Source of the DNA: Paracoccaceae bacterium
Lineage (GTDB): Bacteria > Pseudomonadota > Alphaproteobacteria > Rhodobacterales > Rhodobacteraceae
Length of the DNA stretch: 32,611 bases
Reading direction: 5' to 3'
Assembly: GCA_011523445.1 (NCBI GenBank)
Contig: WTGT01000308.1
Coordinates: forward strand, 1-32,611
Shown here: positions 1 to 8,171 of the stretch, piece by piece
How positions within the stretch are numbered: the first letter of the stretch is position 1
Layout: each line of letters begins with the position of its first letter
Translations under genes and position numbers: made by a program
The notes under the pieces: generated by a model
Told to the model about the DNA's origin: nothing
Seen by the model: only the letters and a program-made list of their open reading frames with translations
Database searches by the model: none

Positions 1-837
1 GCTAAGGGGATATCTGTACCGATCATTGTTTTCCCAAAAGGGGACCGATTTGTTTGTATTGATGGGAATACACGATTAACAGTATATAATGACCTTATTG
101 ATGAAAAGGCACCAGGAGACTGGAATACGATAAACTGTCTTGTTCTTGAGAATCCTGAGCAGCGTGAAATAGAAACTATTAGAGTTACTGCCCACTTGGT
201 TGGTGCACGCGAATGGCCAGCTTACGAAAAGGCCCGTTACCTGCACCACCTTAGAAACGTTCAATTCTTAGACTATAACGAGCTTATCGCAATTTGTGGT
301 GGCAACAGGAAAATAATAGAACAGCAAATCGACGCATTTCATGATATGAACAAGTATTATAGAGATGTAAGCAGCGACGATGCCTTCCAAGTTGATAGAT
401 TTAGCGGCTTTGTTGAGTTGCAGAAAAAAAATATAAAGGATGCAATATTTAAGGCAGACCTTGATTTATACGACTTTGGAAAATGGATTCGCAATGGTCA
501 AATTTATAAACTCGCTGATGTCAGAAAATTACCTTCGGTATTGGCTGATGAAGAAGCAAAATACACATTTATAAATGGTGGTATCCGGTCAATTGAAGAT
601 GCCATCTCGATTGTTGAAGAAAATCGAAAGAAAGATACAAAGACACCAGTAGAAAAAACTACAGTAGCAAAAGCCAGTATGTCTTTATTGGCTCAAGCTT
701 TGCTTGAAAAGGTTAAGACTTTACCAAGAGAGGATTTTGTTGCATTGAGAGATAGGAATTATGAATCTGCTGAACAGGATATAGAACTGTTAAATGATTT
801 GACTGAGAACCTTCTTGATCTACTGCAGGATGTCTGA
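1..837 (+). CDS. ParB-like nuclease/ParB-Srx domain protein (5' truncated by window edge)
   Basis: Frame 1 is open from base 1 (AKGISVPIIVFPKGDRFVCIDGNTRLTVYNDL...AHLVGAREWPAYEKARYLHHL...) to TGA at 835-837. The 'DGNTRLTVY' element and following helix resemble ParB-like domains. The listed ORF start at 196 is internal. Confidence 0.75.
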   Translation, partial: AKGISVPIIVFPKGDRFVCIDGNTRLTVYNDLIDEKAPGDWNTINCLVLENPEQREIETIRVTAHLVGAREWPAYEKARYLHHLRNVQFLDYNELIAICGGNRKIIEQQIDAFHDMNKYYRDVSSDDAFQVDRFSGFVELQKKNIKDAIFKADLDLYDFGKWIRNGQIYKLADVRKLPSVLADEEAKYTFINGGIRSIEDAISIVEENRKKDTKTPVEKTTVAKASMSLLAQALLEKVKTLPREDFVALRDRNYESAEQDIELLNDLTENLLDLLQDV

Positions 838-1282
838 AAGTGCAGCCCACCGAAAATTGGTGGTTGAAACCTCGAATGCAATTAAACGTCTCTATTCGGG
901 AATACATGTTACGATAGATATTAGTGAAAAACCAGGTGATCCCGTACCCACAATAATTGGTGGCTATCGTCCAGACATAGTTGGAAGATGTACTGACCCA
1001 AGAATTCACCTCATTATTGCCGAGGCAAAGATAGGTGGTGATGTGAAACGTCATCATACTTTATGTCAGATAAATGCGTTTATAGGATATCTTGAGTCAA
1101 TGAAATCTGCTGATGGTACATTCATTTTGGCTGTTGAGGGGAATATTAGTGATTACTCAAGAACATTACTAAATCTGAATTACAGGCAAAGAGTTACGGA
1201 AAATATACATATCAAACTGTTTGATGGGCTGGACTTTTGGAGCCTAGGGTCATCTGGAGAAACAATATGGCGTTTATCCTAA
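830..1282 (+). CDS. PD-(D/E)XK superfamily nuclease-like protein
   Basis: ATG at 830 overlaps the upstream stop by 8 nt. Motif 'GYRPDIVG...HLIIAEAKIGGD...QINAFIGYLE' matches a PD-x(n)-ExK core followed by a Q-containing helix. Confidence 0.65.
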   Translation: MSESAAHRKLVVETSNAIKRLYSGIHVTIDISEKPGDPVPTIIGGYRPDIVGRCTDPRIHLIIAEAKIGGDVKRHHTLCQINAFIGYLESMKSADGTFILAVEGNISDYSRTLLNLNYRQRVTENIHIKLFDGLDFWSLGSSGETIWRLS

Positions 1283-2733
1283 GACGGCGACCTGCTCTTT
1301 CAACAAAGCATCAAGCATATGCTTATCAAGTTGATGCCATTCGGTTAGTCAAAGATCTTACCTATGCTGCAATCTTTCATGAACAAGGGCTTGGAAAAAC
1401 AAAAATTGCGATAGACCTTTCTCTATTATGGCTTGAGAATGATATCGTGGACACTGTGTTCATTGTCACAAAGAAGTCGCTAGTTGAAAATTGGAGAAAT
1501 GAAGTAAAAGGACACTCACATATTACTCCTCATATTTTATCAGGAAATAGAGCGCAAAACAGTACATCCCTGAATTCACCAGTACTTATATACATTACCA
1601 ATTATGAAACGATAGCGGCAAATGTAAAACTAATTAAATTATTTTTACAGACCTGTCGTGTTGGTTGTATTTTGGATGAAAGCCAAAAGATTAAAAATCC
1701 GGATGCTAACCTGACTAAGACATTTCACGAGATTGCATCGTTTTTCGATCGACGAATAATTATGACAGGTACCCCAGCTGCGAATCGGCCATATGATATC
1801 TGGGCCCAGATTAAGTTTCTTGATAATGGGGAATCTCTTGGGGGAAACTTTGATACGTTCAGGCAAGAAATGGATTTACCAAAAAACACTGGTAAATCAA
1901 ATGATTACATGAGACGTTTAACTACAATACACAAAAGAATTACACCGTTTACTGTTCGTGAAACCAAAGATACTGCTGGAATTCACTTACCTAATAAAAC
2001 TATTTTTAATCGCTATGTTAAGTTACCTAGTTGGCAGATGGACAGGTATGAAACATATCGGGACGAGTTAGCCTATGAATATAAAATAGAGGGTATTATC
2101 GAAACAGACAAAGTAGATAGCATTCTAAAAAGACTCTTGCGGTTGGTTCAATGTGCATCGAATCCAGGTCTCATTGACGGTAATTATTCACTTGAGCCAG
2201 CTAAATTACCAGTACTAATTGACATGTGCCGTGAGTTCACTAGTGTATCGAAAGTAATCGTTTGGACAGGATTTATAGAAAACGTTGAGTGGCTTTCCAA
2301 AAAACTAAAGGAATTCGACCCTGTGATCATTCATGGGAGCCTTCCTATGCAACATAGAAATGAGTCAGTAAGAAAGTTTATCAATGCGTCGAATCTTGTG
2401 CTTATAGCTACACCTGGTGCAGCAAAAGAGGGCCTAACACTAACAGTAGCAAATCATGCAATATTTTTTGACCGTAGCTTCAGCCTTGATGACTATCTCC
2501 AAGCTCAGGACCGTATACACCGAATATCCCAAACGAAGGATTGTTTTATACACAACTTGATTGCAAATGACACTATCGACGAGTGGGTAGATGTTTTGCT
2601 AACAGCTAAATACAGAGCAGCACAACTCGCTCAAGGGGATATTGATGCTTCAACTTTCAGGGACACCTTCCGTACAGATGTTTCTGAGGTTCTTCAAAGC
2701 GTTTTATTTCCGCAAGGGTCTAACGAACAATAA
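1267..2733 (+). CDS. SNF2-family DEAD/DEAH helicase-like ATPase
   Basis: Walker A-like 'HEQGLGKTKIAIDL', motif II 'ILDESQKIKN', motif III 'MTGTPAANRPYDIW', motif V/VI 'GAAKEGLTLTVANHAIFFDRSFSLDDYLQAQDRIHRISQTKD'. Likely start is ATG 1267, overlapping the upstream stop by 16 nt. Confidence 0.9.
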   Translation: MAFILRRRPALSTKHQAYAYQVDAIRLVKDLTYAAIFHEQGLGKTKIAIDLSLLWLENDIVDTVFIVTKKSLVENWRNEVKGHSHITPHILSGNRAQNSTSLNSPVLIYITNYETIAANVKLIKLFLQTCRVGCILDESQKIKNPDANLTKTFHEIASFFDRRIIMTGTPAANRPYDIWAQIKFLDNGESLGGNFDTFRQEMDLPKNTGKSNDYMRRLTTIHKRITPFTVRETKDTAGIHLPNKTIFNRYVKLPSWQMDRYETYRDELAYEYKIEGIIETDKVDSILKRLLRLVQCASNPGLIDGNYSLEPAKLPVLIDMCREFTSVSKVIVWTGFIENVEWLSKKLKEFDPVIIHGSLPMQHRNESVRKFINASNLVLIATPGAAKEGLTLTVANHAIFFDRSFSLDDYLQAQDRIHRISQTKDCFIHNLIANDTIDEWVDVLLTAKYRAAQLAQGDIDASTFRDTFRTDVSEVLQSVLFPQGSNEQ

Positions 2734-2761
2734 ATTTCCTGAATAACAAGGGTAAACCGAT

Positions 2762-3778
2762 ATGACCAATAATGTAAACACCATAGCTATATTGGGGGAG
2801 GATATATCCACAACTCAAGAGCAATTACCAATCGAAAAACTTAAATTTCTACCTGATAATCCGCGCGTATATGCAGTTATTCGGGAAATGGAGGATTTCG
2901 ACCAACTTACACCGGATGAGAAACAGATTCGAATTTACGATTGTCTACTCAATGAGCCAAGCGTTAAAAAACTAATACCTGAGATTAAAAGAGACCGTGG
3001 TCTACAAGAACCCATAATTGTTCGGTGGGACACTCAGGAAGTAATTGAAGGAAATTCTCGCCTAGCAGTCTATCGAAAGCTTAATTATGATGAACCTGAT
3101 AACGATGCATGGAAAGAAATTCGCTGCCAGGTCGTTACAAAACTCACCGATGATCAACAGACCCGAATTCTAGGTCAAATACATCTCCATGGTAAAACCG
3201 AATGGTCACCATACGCCAAGGCATTATATTGTTATCGTTGGGTAGTTGAGCAGGGTAAGAAGTCTGAAACTTTATCAAAGATAGCAGGTTTTTCAAAACA
3301 AGAAATAAATAAAAATGTTTCTATTATAGAACTCATGACTCAAAATAATGAATTCAATCATTCGAGATATAGTTATTACGATGTTCTGGTCCGTAATAGG
3401 ACGATATCTACTAAAATCAATGAAAATGGAGCTCTAAAAAAGGAAATTCTAACAAGGATTAAGACTGAAGAATTCACTGCTCAAGAATTACGTGATAAAT
3501 TGCCAACAATTATAAAAAAACCAAGAATTCTTAAAAAATTTCAAAATGGAGATGTCTTGTTAAATGAGGCGTTTGATCGTGCCAAGATTAGCGGAGCCGA
3601 ACGCAAACTTAAAAAAATTCGTCAAGACCTTGATGATATTGAAAAGGATGACATCATTTCACTGGAAAGGTCTGAAGCAAAAGCAATGAAATATGAAATT
3701 AGTAAAATCAGTAACAGGCTAAAAAGGGTCTCTGAAATGGTTGAAAAGTGTCTTCAAATTACTACCCCGTTTTCTTGA
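2762..3778 (+). CDS. ParB-like nuclease/ParB-Srx domain protein (second copy)
   Basis: 'GLQEPIIVRWDTQEVIEGNSRLAVYRKL' is a typical ParB-like core, followed by 'HLHGKTEWSPYAKALYCY' and an HTH-like 'LSKIAGFSKQEINKNVSII'. Confidence 0.8.
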   Translation: MTNNVNTIAILGEDISTTQEQLPIEKLKFLPDNPRVYAVIREMEDFDQLTPDEKQIRIYDCLLNEPSVKKLIPEIKRDRGLQEPIIVRWDTQEVIEGNSRLAVYRKLNYDEPDNDAWKEIRCQVVTKLTDDQQTRILGQIHLHGKTEWSPYAKALYCYRWVVEQGKKSETLSKIAGFSKQEINKNVSIIELMTQNNEFNHSRYSYYDVLVRNRTISTKINENGALKKEILTRIKTEEFTAQELRDKLPTIIKKPRILKKFQNGDVLLNEAFDRAKISGAERKLKKIRQDLDDIEKDDIISLERSEAKAMKYEISKISNRLKRVSEMVEKCLQITTPFS

Positions 3779-3793
3779 CCAATATATTTTACT

Positions 3794-5446
3794 ATGAAAA
3801 AGAAAAAAGTACTACTGATTGAACCTGGATATAGTAATAAATATCCTCCTCTGGGTCTAATGAAGCTAGCTTCATACCATAAAGCTCGTGGTGATTATGT
3901 AAAATTTTATAAAGTAGGATTCGACTGTAACATAGGAATTTCATCACTCGTCGAATCCGCATGGGACAGGGTCTATGTCACAACGCTTTTCAGTTTTGAA
4001 TGGAAGCGGACTGCAGAGGCAATAGATTTAGCAATACAGATTGCAGGGATGCAACAGGAGCGGGTTTTCGTTGGTGGAATCGCAGCTTCTCTAATGCACG
4101 ATGAGTACCAGAATGAACCTCGTTGGGCTGGAGTTCGTTTTATCAAGGGTCTCCTATTGGGTCCTCCAGCAATAGCTTTGAAACTTTCAAAAGAAGATTA
4201 CGAATTCGGATCAGATGACCTGAATGGACGTCCAATTGAAGAATGCATACCTGATTACGATATTCTATCAGACATCAATTACACTTACCCCGTACGAGAT
4301 GCTTATTTCGGATACGCATCAAGAGGGTGTGTCCGAAAATGTGCATTTTGTGGAGTTCCCAAGCTTGAAGGTCCACAGAGGGAAATGCCACCCTTGACCG
4401 ACCTCGTCAAAGGTGTTGATTCCGTGCATGGTGTCAAGAAGGACATGGTACTGATGGACAACAATATCACTGCCTCTGCCAGATACAAGGATGTAATTGC
4501 AGAACTTAGGGACTTGGGATTCGAATCAGGAGCTAAAATATCCCGTTCTAATGGTAGAAAAGAAAAAAGAAGAGTTGATTTCAACCAAGGAGTAGACGCA
4601 CGCATCCTTGCCAAATCACCAATGTATCTTAGGGAAATGTCTACAATTTGTATAAGTCCCCTGCGTATTGCATTTGATCATATAGGTGTACGGAAGGTCT
4701 ATGAAGTGGCAATCAGAATGGCAGCAGACAACGATATTACGTCATTGTCTAATTATATGCTTTACAATTTTATGGACTCCCCAAGTGACCTGTACGAACG
4801 GATGCGTCTAAATATCTCCCTTAACGAGGAATTGAGTATCAGAATCTGGTCGTTTCCGATGCGGTATCAACCTGTGACCTTGAAGGAAAGAACCCATATA
4901 GGAAAGTTCTGGAATCGCTATTATTTAAGATCGTTTCAGATCATGCTTCAGGCAACCCATGGTGTGGTAAGCGGCAACCCATCATTCTTCATGAGGGCAT
5001 ACGGGGAAAACAAATATGAATTTGAAAATCTTCTCAGCATGCCCCATGCATTTATTTTCCATCGGGACCATTACGAATTTGGGGATGGCAGACCAGTTCT
5101 AGAAGAATATTTTGAGTATCGGAATAAATTGTCTGAAAGCCAAGAAAAGGAAATGATTAGTCACTTAGCAGGGCCGGATATCGCAATTCCTAGGATTCCC
5201 AGGAACCACTTTGCAGAGTTGATAGGTGACGGAACCATAGACAAAACCATACGCAATGTCTTAAGGTTTCATACACTTGACACAAGGCATCGCTTAGATT
5301 CAAAGGAGACGAATACTCTACCTGAATTTTCGCACATTAACCCAGACATGGTAATGCCTAACGAGGATGAACATGTGGAAGATGCTGGCCTGTACGATGT
5401 TGATGCAACACAACAAGAAAAAGGTGACCAACTTGTCAGCGTTTAA
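3794..5446 (+). CDS. Radical SAM protein with B12-binding-like N-terminal domain
   Basis: CX3CX2C motif in 'YASRGCVRKCAFCGVPK'; N-terminal 'VLLIEPGYSNKYPPLGLMKLASYHKARGDYVKFY...VFVGGIAASL' Rossmann-like segment; 'VDFNQGVDARIL' typical of such enzymes. Confidence 0.88.
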   Translation: MKKKKVLLIEPGYSNKYPPLGLMKLASYHKARGDYVKFYKVGFDCNIGISSLVESAWDRVYVTTLFSFEWKRTAEAIDLAIQIAGMQQERVFVGGIAASLMHDEYQNEPRWAGVRFIKGLLLGPPAIALKLSKEDYEFGSDDLNGRPIEECIPDYDILSDINYTYPVRDAYFGYASRGCVRKCAFCGVPKLEGPQREMPPLTDLVKGVDSVHGVKKDMVLMDNNITASARYKDVIAELRDLGFESGAKISRSNGRKEKRRVDFNQGVDARILAKSPMYLREMSTICISPLRIAFDHIGVRKVYEVAIRMAADNDITSLSNYMLYNFMDSPSDLYERMRLNISLNEELSIRIWSFPMRYQPVTLKERTHIGKFWNRYYLRSFQIMLQATHGVVSGNPSFFMRAYGENKYEFENLLSMPHAFIFHRDHYEFGDGRPVLEEYFEYRNKLSESQEKEMISHLAGPDIAIPRIPRNHFAELIGDGTIDKTIRNVLRFHTLDTRHRLDSKETNTLPEFSHINPDMVMPNEDEHVEDAGLYDVDATQQEKGDQLVSV

Positions 5447-5466
5447 GACTATACCAAGGAGCTGCA

Positions 5467-6942
5467 ATGAAAAAAAAGACTGAACCAGAGTCTCTAGTGG
5501 GGGCAGATATTCTGAATCTTGTTACAACCGGTATGTATCATACTCCACTTGCAGTATATCGTGAATATATTCAGAATTCTGCAGATGCCATTGAGCGATC
5601 AAGATGGCCAGATCAAGGGAGAGTTGATATCTCAATTAGTTCAGGTAAGAGAATTGTAAAAATCAGGGACAATGGTCCTGGGCTCTCACCTTCTCTAGCA
5701 AAAAGGAATCTGATACCAATCGCAAGGAGCTCAAAAAAACAGGGGGTAGATCGTGGATTTAGAGGGATTGGACGACTTTCAGGGCTAGCTTTCGCTGACA
5801 GAATCAAATTCAGGACTAGGAGTAATAAATCACAGCCTGTAACAGAAATCTCCTGGGATGGAAAATCTCTTCGTGCCAATACAGATTCATATATGAGTCC
5901 TGAACAGATCATCAATAATTGCGTAAAGATTTCGAAAATAGAGGGTTGTGATTGGCCCGATAATTTTTTCGAAGTAATAATTGAAGATGTATCCCGATAT
6001 GCAGCTGACAAAATACTTAACCGTGAGGCGGTTCGGAGATATATCGGAGAGATTGGGCCAGTACCCATGTCAGAATCTTATCCATTTTCAAAGGAAGTAG
6101 AGGCGATTGTTTCAAACGAAAAAAAAATGCTAACACTGGAAGTGATTCTGGATGATGAAGAGCCAATCCGACGCATGCATGAATCTGAACTTATATTTTC
6201 TCAACATCGAAAGGATACATATAAGGAAATACAACAATTGAAAATTCCAGCTATCGACGGTGAAAATTACGCTGCGGTAGGATGGATCGCACATACTTCT
6301 TATCTAGGTGCTGTTCCTAAAAGTCTCGGAGTACGAGGAATCCGACTAAGATCAGGAAATATTCAAATTGGTGATGAAGATGTACTTGATCCATTTTTTA
6401 AGGAAGAGCGTTTCAACAGATGGTGCGTTGGTGAATTGCATATCATTGATGAACGAATTAATCCAAATGGCCGCAGGGATTATTTCGACCCCAGCCCACA
6501 CCTAAGACATATAGAAAATCACATCCAATCTATCATTAATGGAGTTGTGAAAAGATGTAGAACAGCTTCATCAAATCGGGTTCAGTCTAGGAAGGTAATA
6601 ACGGTATTGGAACACATGGATAGCGCATATAGTCTTGCAGGGTCAGGATATCTGAAAGCTGTAGATTCGAAAGCTCTCATAGCTGAAGCACTTCTGAGGG
6701 TTAAAGAACTTGAACACGATTTAAGCGAAGATAACCTAAATTGTCATCAAGAAAAAACTAAACTTATTGAACTTAAGAAAAAGCTGAATGGGTTCAAACC
6801 AAAAAGAGGCCGTCCCCATCTTGAAAACATAAGTAGTGGAGAAGTTGCAACTTATCAGAGAGTATTTAGAGCACTTACAGAGCTATGCAATTCACCTGCC
6901 ATGGCAAAGGAGATGATTGAGGGGGTATTAAAATCCGCATAA
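5467..6942 (+). CDS. GHKL/Bergerat-fold ATPase (Hsp90/MORC-like ATP-binding protein)
   Basis: N box 'YREYIQNSADAIE', G1 'KIRDNGPGLS', G2 'RGFRGIGRLSGLAFAD'; C-terminal coiled-coil-like segment and 'KRGRP'. Confidence 0.9.
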   Translation: MKKKTEPESLVGADILNLVTTGMYHTPLAVYREYIQNSADAIERSRWPDQGRVDISISSGKRIVKIRDNGPGLSPSLAKRNLIPIARSSKKQGVDRGFRGIGRLSGLAFADRIKFRTRSNKSQPVTEISWDGKSLRANTDSYMSPEQIINNCVKISKIEGCDWPDNFFEVIIEDVSRYAADKILNREAVRRYIGEIGPVPMSESYPFSKEVEAIVSNEKKMLTLEVILDDEEPIRRMHESELIFSQHRKDTYKEIQQLKIPAIDGENYAAVGWIAHTSYLGAVPKSLGVRGIRLRSGNIQIGDEDVLDPFFKEERFNRWCVGELHIIDERINPNGRRDYFDPSPHLRHIENHIQSIINGVVKRCRTASSNRVQSRKVITVLEHMDSAYSLAGSGYLKAVDSKALIAEALLRVKELEHDLSEDNLNCHQEKTKLIELKKKLNGFKPKRGRPHLENISSGEVATYQRVFRALTELCNSPAMAKEMIEGVLKSA

Positions 6943-7134
6943 TATAAACTGTAGCAAAATTTGGTTCTGAAGGGTTTAGGCAAAATTAATATTTAACTAC
7001 TAAACCCAGTTCGTGGTGTAAATTTAGCATCAATTTTCCGAAAACATTTTTAGTGGGGCAAAACCTATAATTGTTTCGTTTTACGGATAATTGATTCCTG
7101 GTGTTGATGGTATTTGGAGTTGATTGGAGTAATT

Positions 7135-8136
7135 ATGAATTCGAACACACAGAATCAGAAAGAAGTACAAAAAAAGTTTGTTCGGGGTTTGTACTGGGCA
7201 GGTATACCTACCCTGTTCAAATGTGATTACCAGGATACTCCTGAAAACTGTGATATAGTACTTGTTGGTATTCCACACTCGACCGGCAATGGAACAACAC
7301 TTCGGGATCAGCATATGGGACCAAGAGCAGTTAGGGATGTATCAGGCCTTGGACGCAGGGTTCATCTTGACTTTCAGCTTGATCCCTGGGAAAAATGCAG
7401 AATTGCTGATATCGGTGATGTTCCTTTGCTTGAAGGGAACAACAATGAGGCTTCAATCGACCATATAACTGAATTCTTCAGGATAGTAGACAAGGCCGGA
7501 GCCAAGCCAGTTTCCATTGGTGGAGACCACTCGATTACCGGAGGAACTGTTAGGGCCTTGGGAGGGAAGGGTTCCAATTTATCCGGTGGTGAGACTATTG
7601 CTCTGCTTCACATTGATGCCCACACCGATACGTTTCTCCATCTCGAGCATTTTCTGGGGGCCAGAAAATCCGCTGCCCATTGGGGTGCCCAACTTGTAAC
7701 GGAAGGGTATGTCGATGCCCACAGTTCAACTCAAATTGGTATAAGAGGCAATCCAAGGGCACTGGATTGGTATGAGCCAAGCCTTCAACTGGGTTATGAG
7801 TTAATCACCAAAAAGCAATATGATTTGCTAGGAGAGGACTCGGTCAACGAGATAATCAGAAAACGGATAGGTGATAAACCTGTATACATTACGTTTGATT
7901 TAGATAGCCTAGACGTATCAATCGCTCCCGGGGTCGCAAATCTGGAACCGGGAGAGCCCGGGTTCAACTTAAAACAGGCCATCGGTATCCTCAGATCAGT
8001 CCGTGGGTTGAACATAATTGGCGGAGATGTGGTCTGTCTGATGCCAACGGCGGATAATCCTAACAAAATTACCGCCATGGTGGCGACAAGTATAATGTTT
8101 GAAATAATTTCCCTTATTGCTGATTCCCATCAGTAA
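7135..8136 (+). CDS. Ureohydrolase family protein (agmatinase/guanidino-hydrolase-like)
   Basis: Metal-binding motifs 'SIGGDHS', 'LLHIDAHTDT', 'ITFDLDSLDVSIAPGV'. ATG at 7135 chosen over 7114. Substrate cannot be assigned. Confidence 0.85.
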   Translation: MNSNTQNQKEVQKKFVRGLYWAGIPTLFKCDYQDTPENCDIVLVGIPHSTGNGTTLRDQHMGPRAVRDVSGLGRRVHLDFQLDPWEKCRIADIGDVPLLEGNNNEASIDHITEFFRIVDKAGAKPVSIGGDHSITGGTVRALGGKGSNLSGGETIALLHIDAHTDTFLHLEHFLGARKSAAHWGAQLVTEGYVDAHSSTQIGIRGNPRALDWYEPSLQLGYELITKKQYDLLGEDSVNEIIRKRIGDKPVYITFDLDSLDVSIAPGVANLEPGEPGFNLKQAIGILRSVRGLNIIGGDVVCLMPTADNPNKITAMVATSIMFEIISLIADSHQ

Positions 8137-8171
8137 GGTTTCCCAAAGAAAATCTGAGTTCATGTAAAAGA

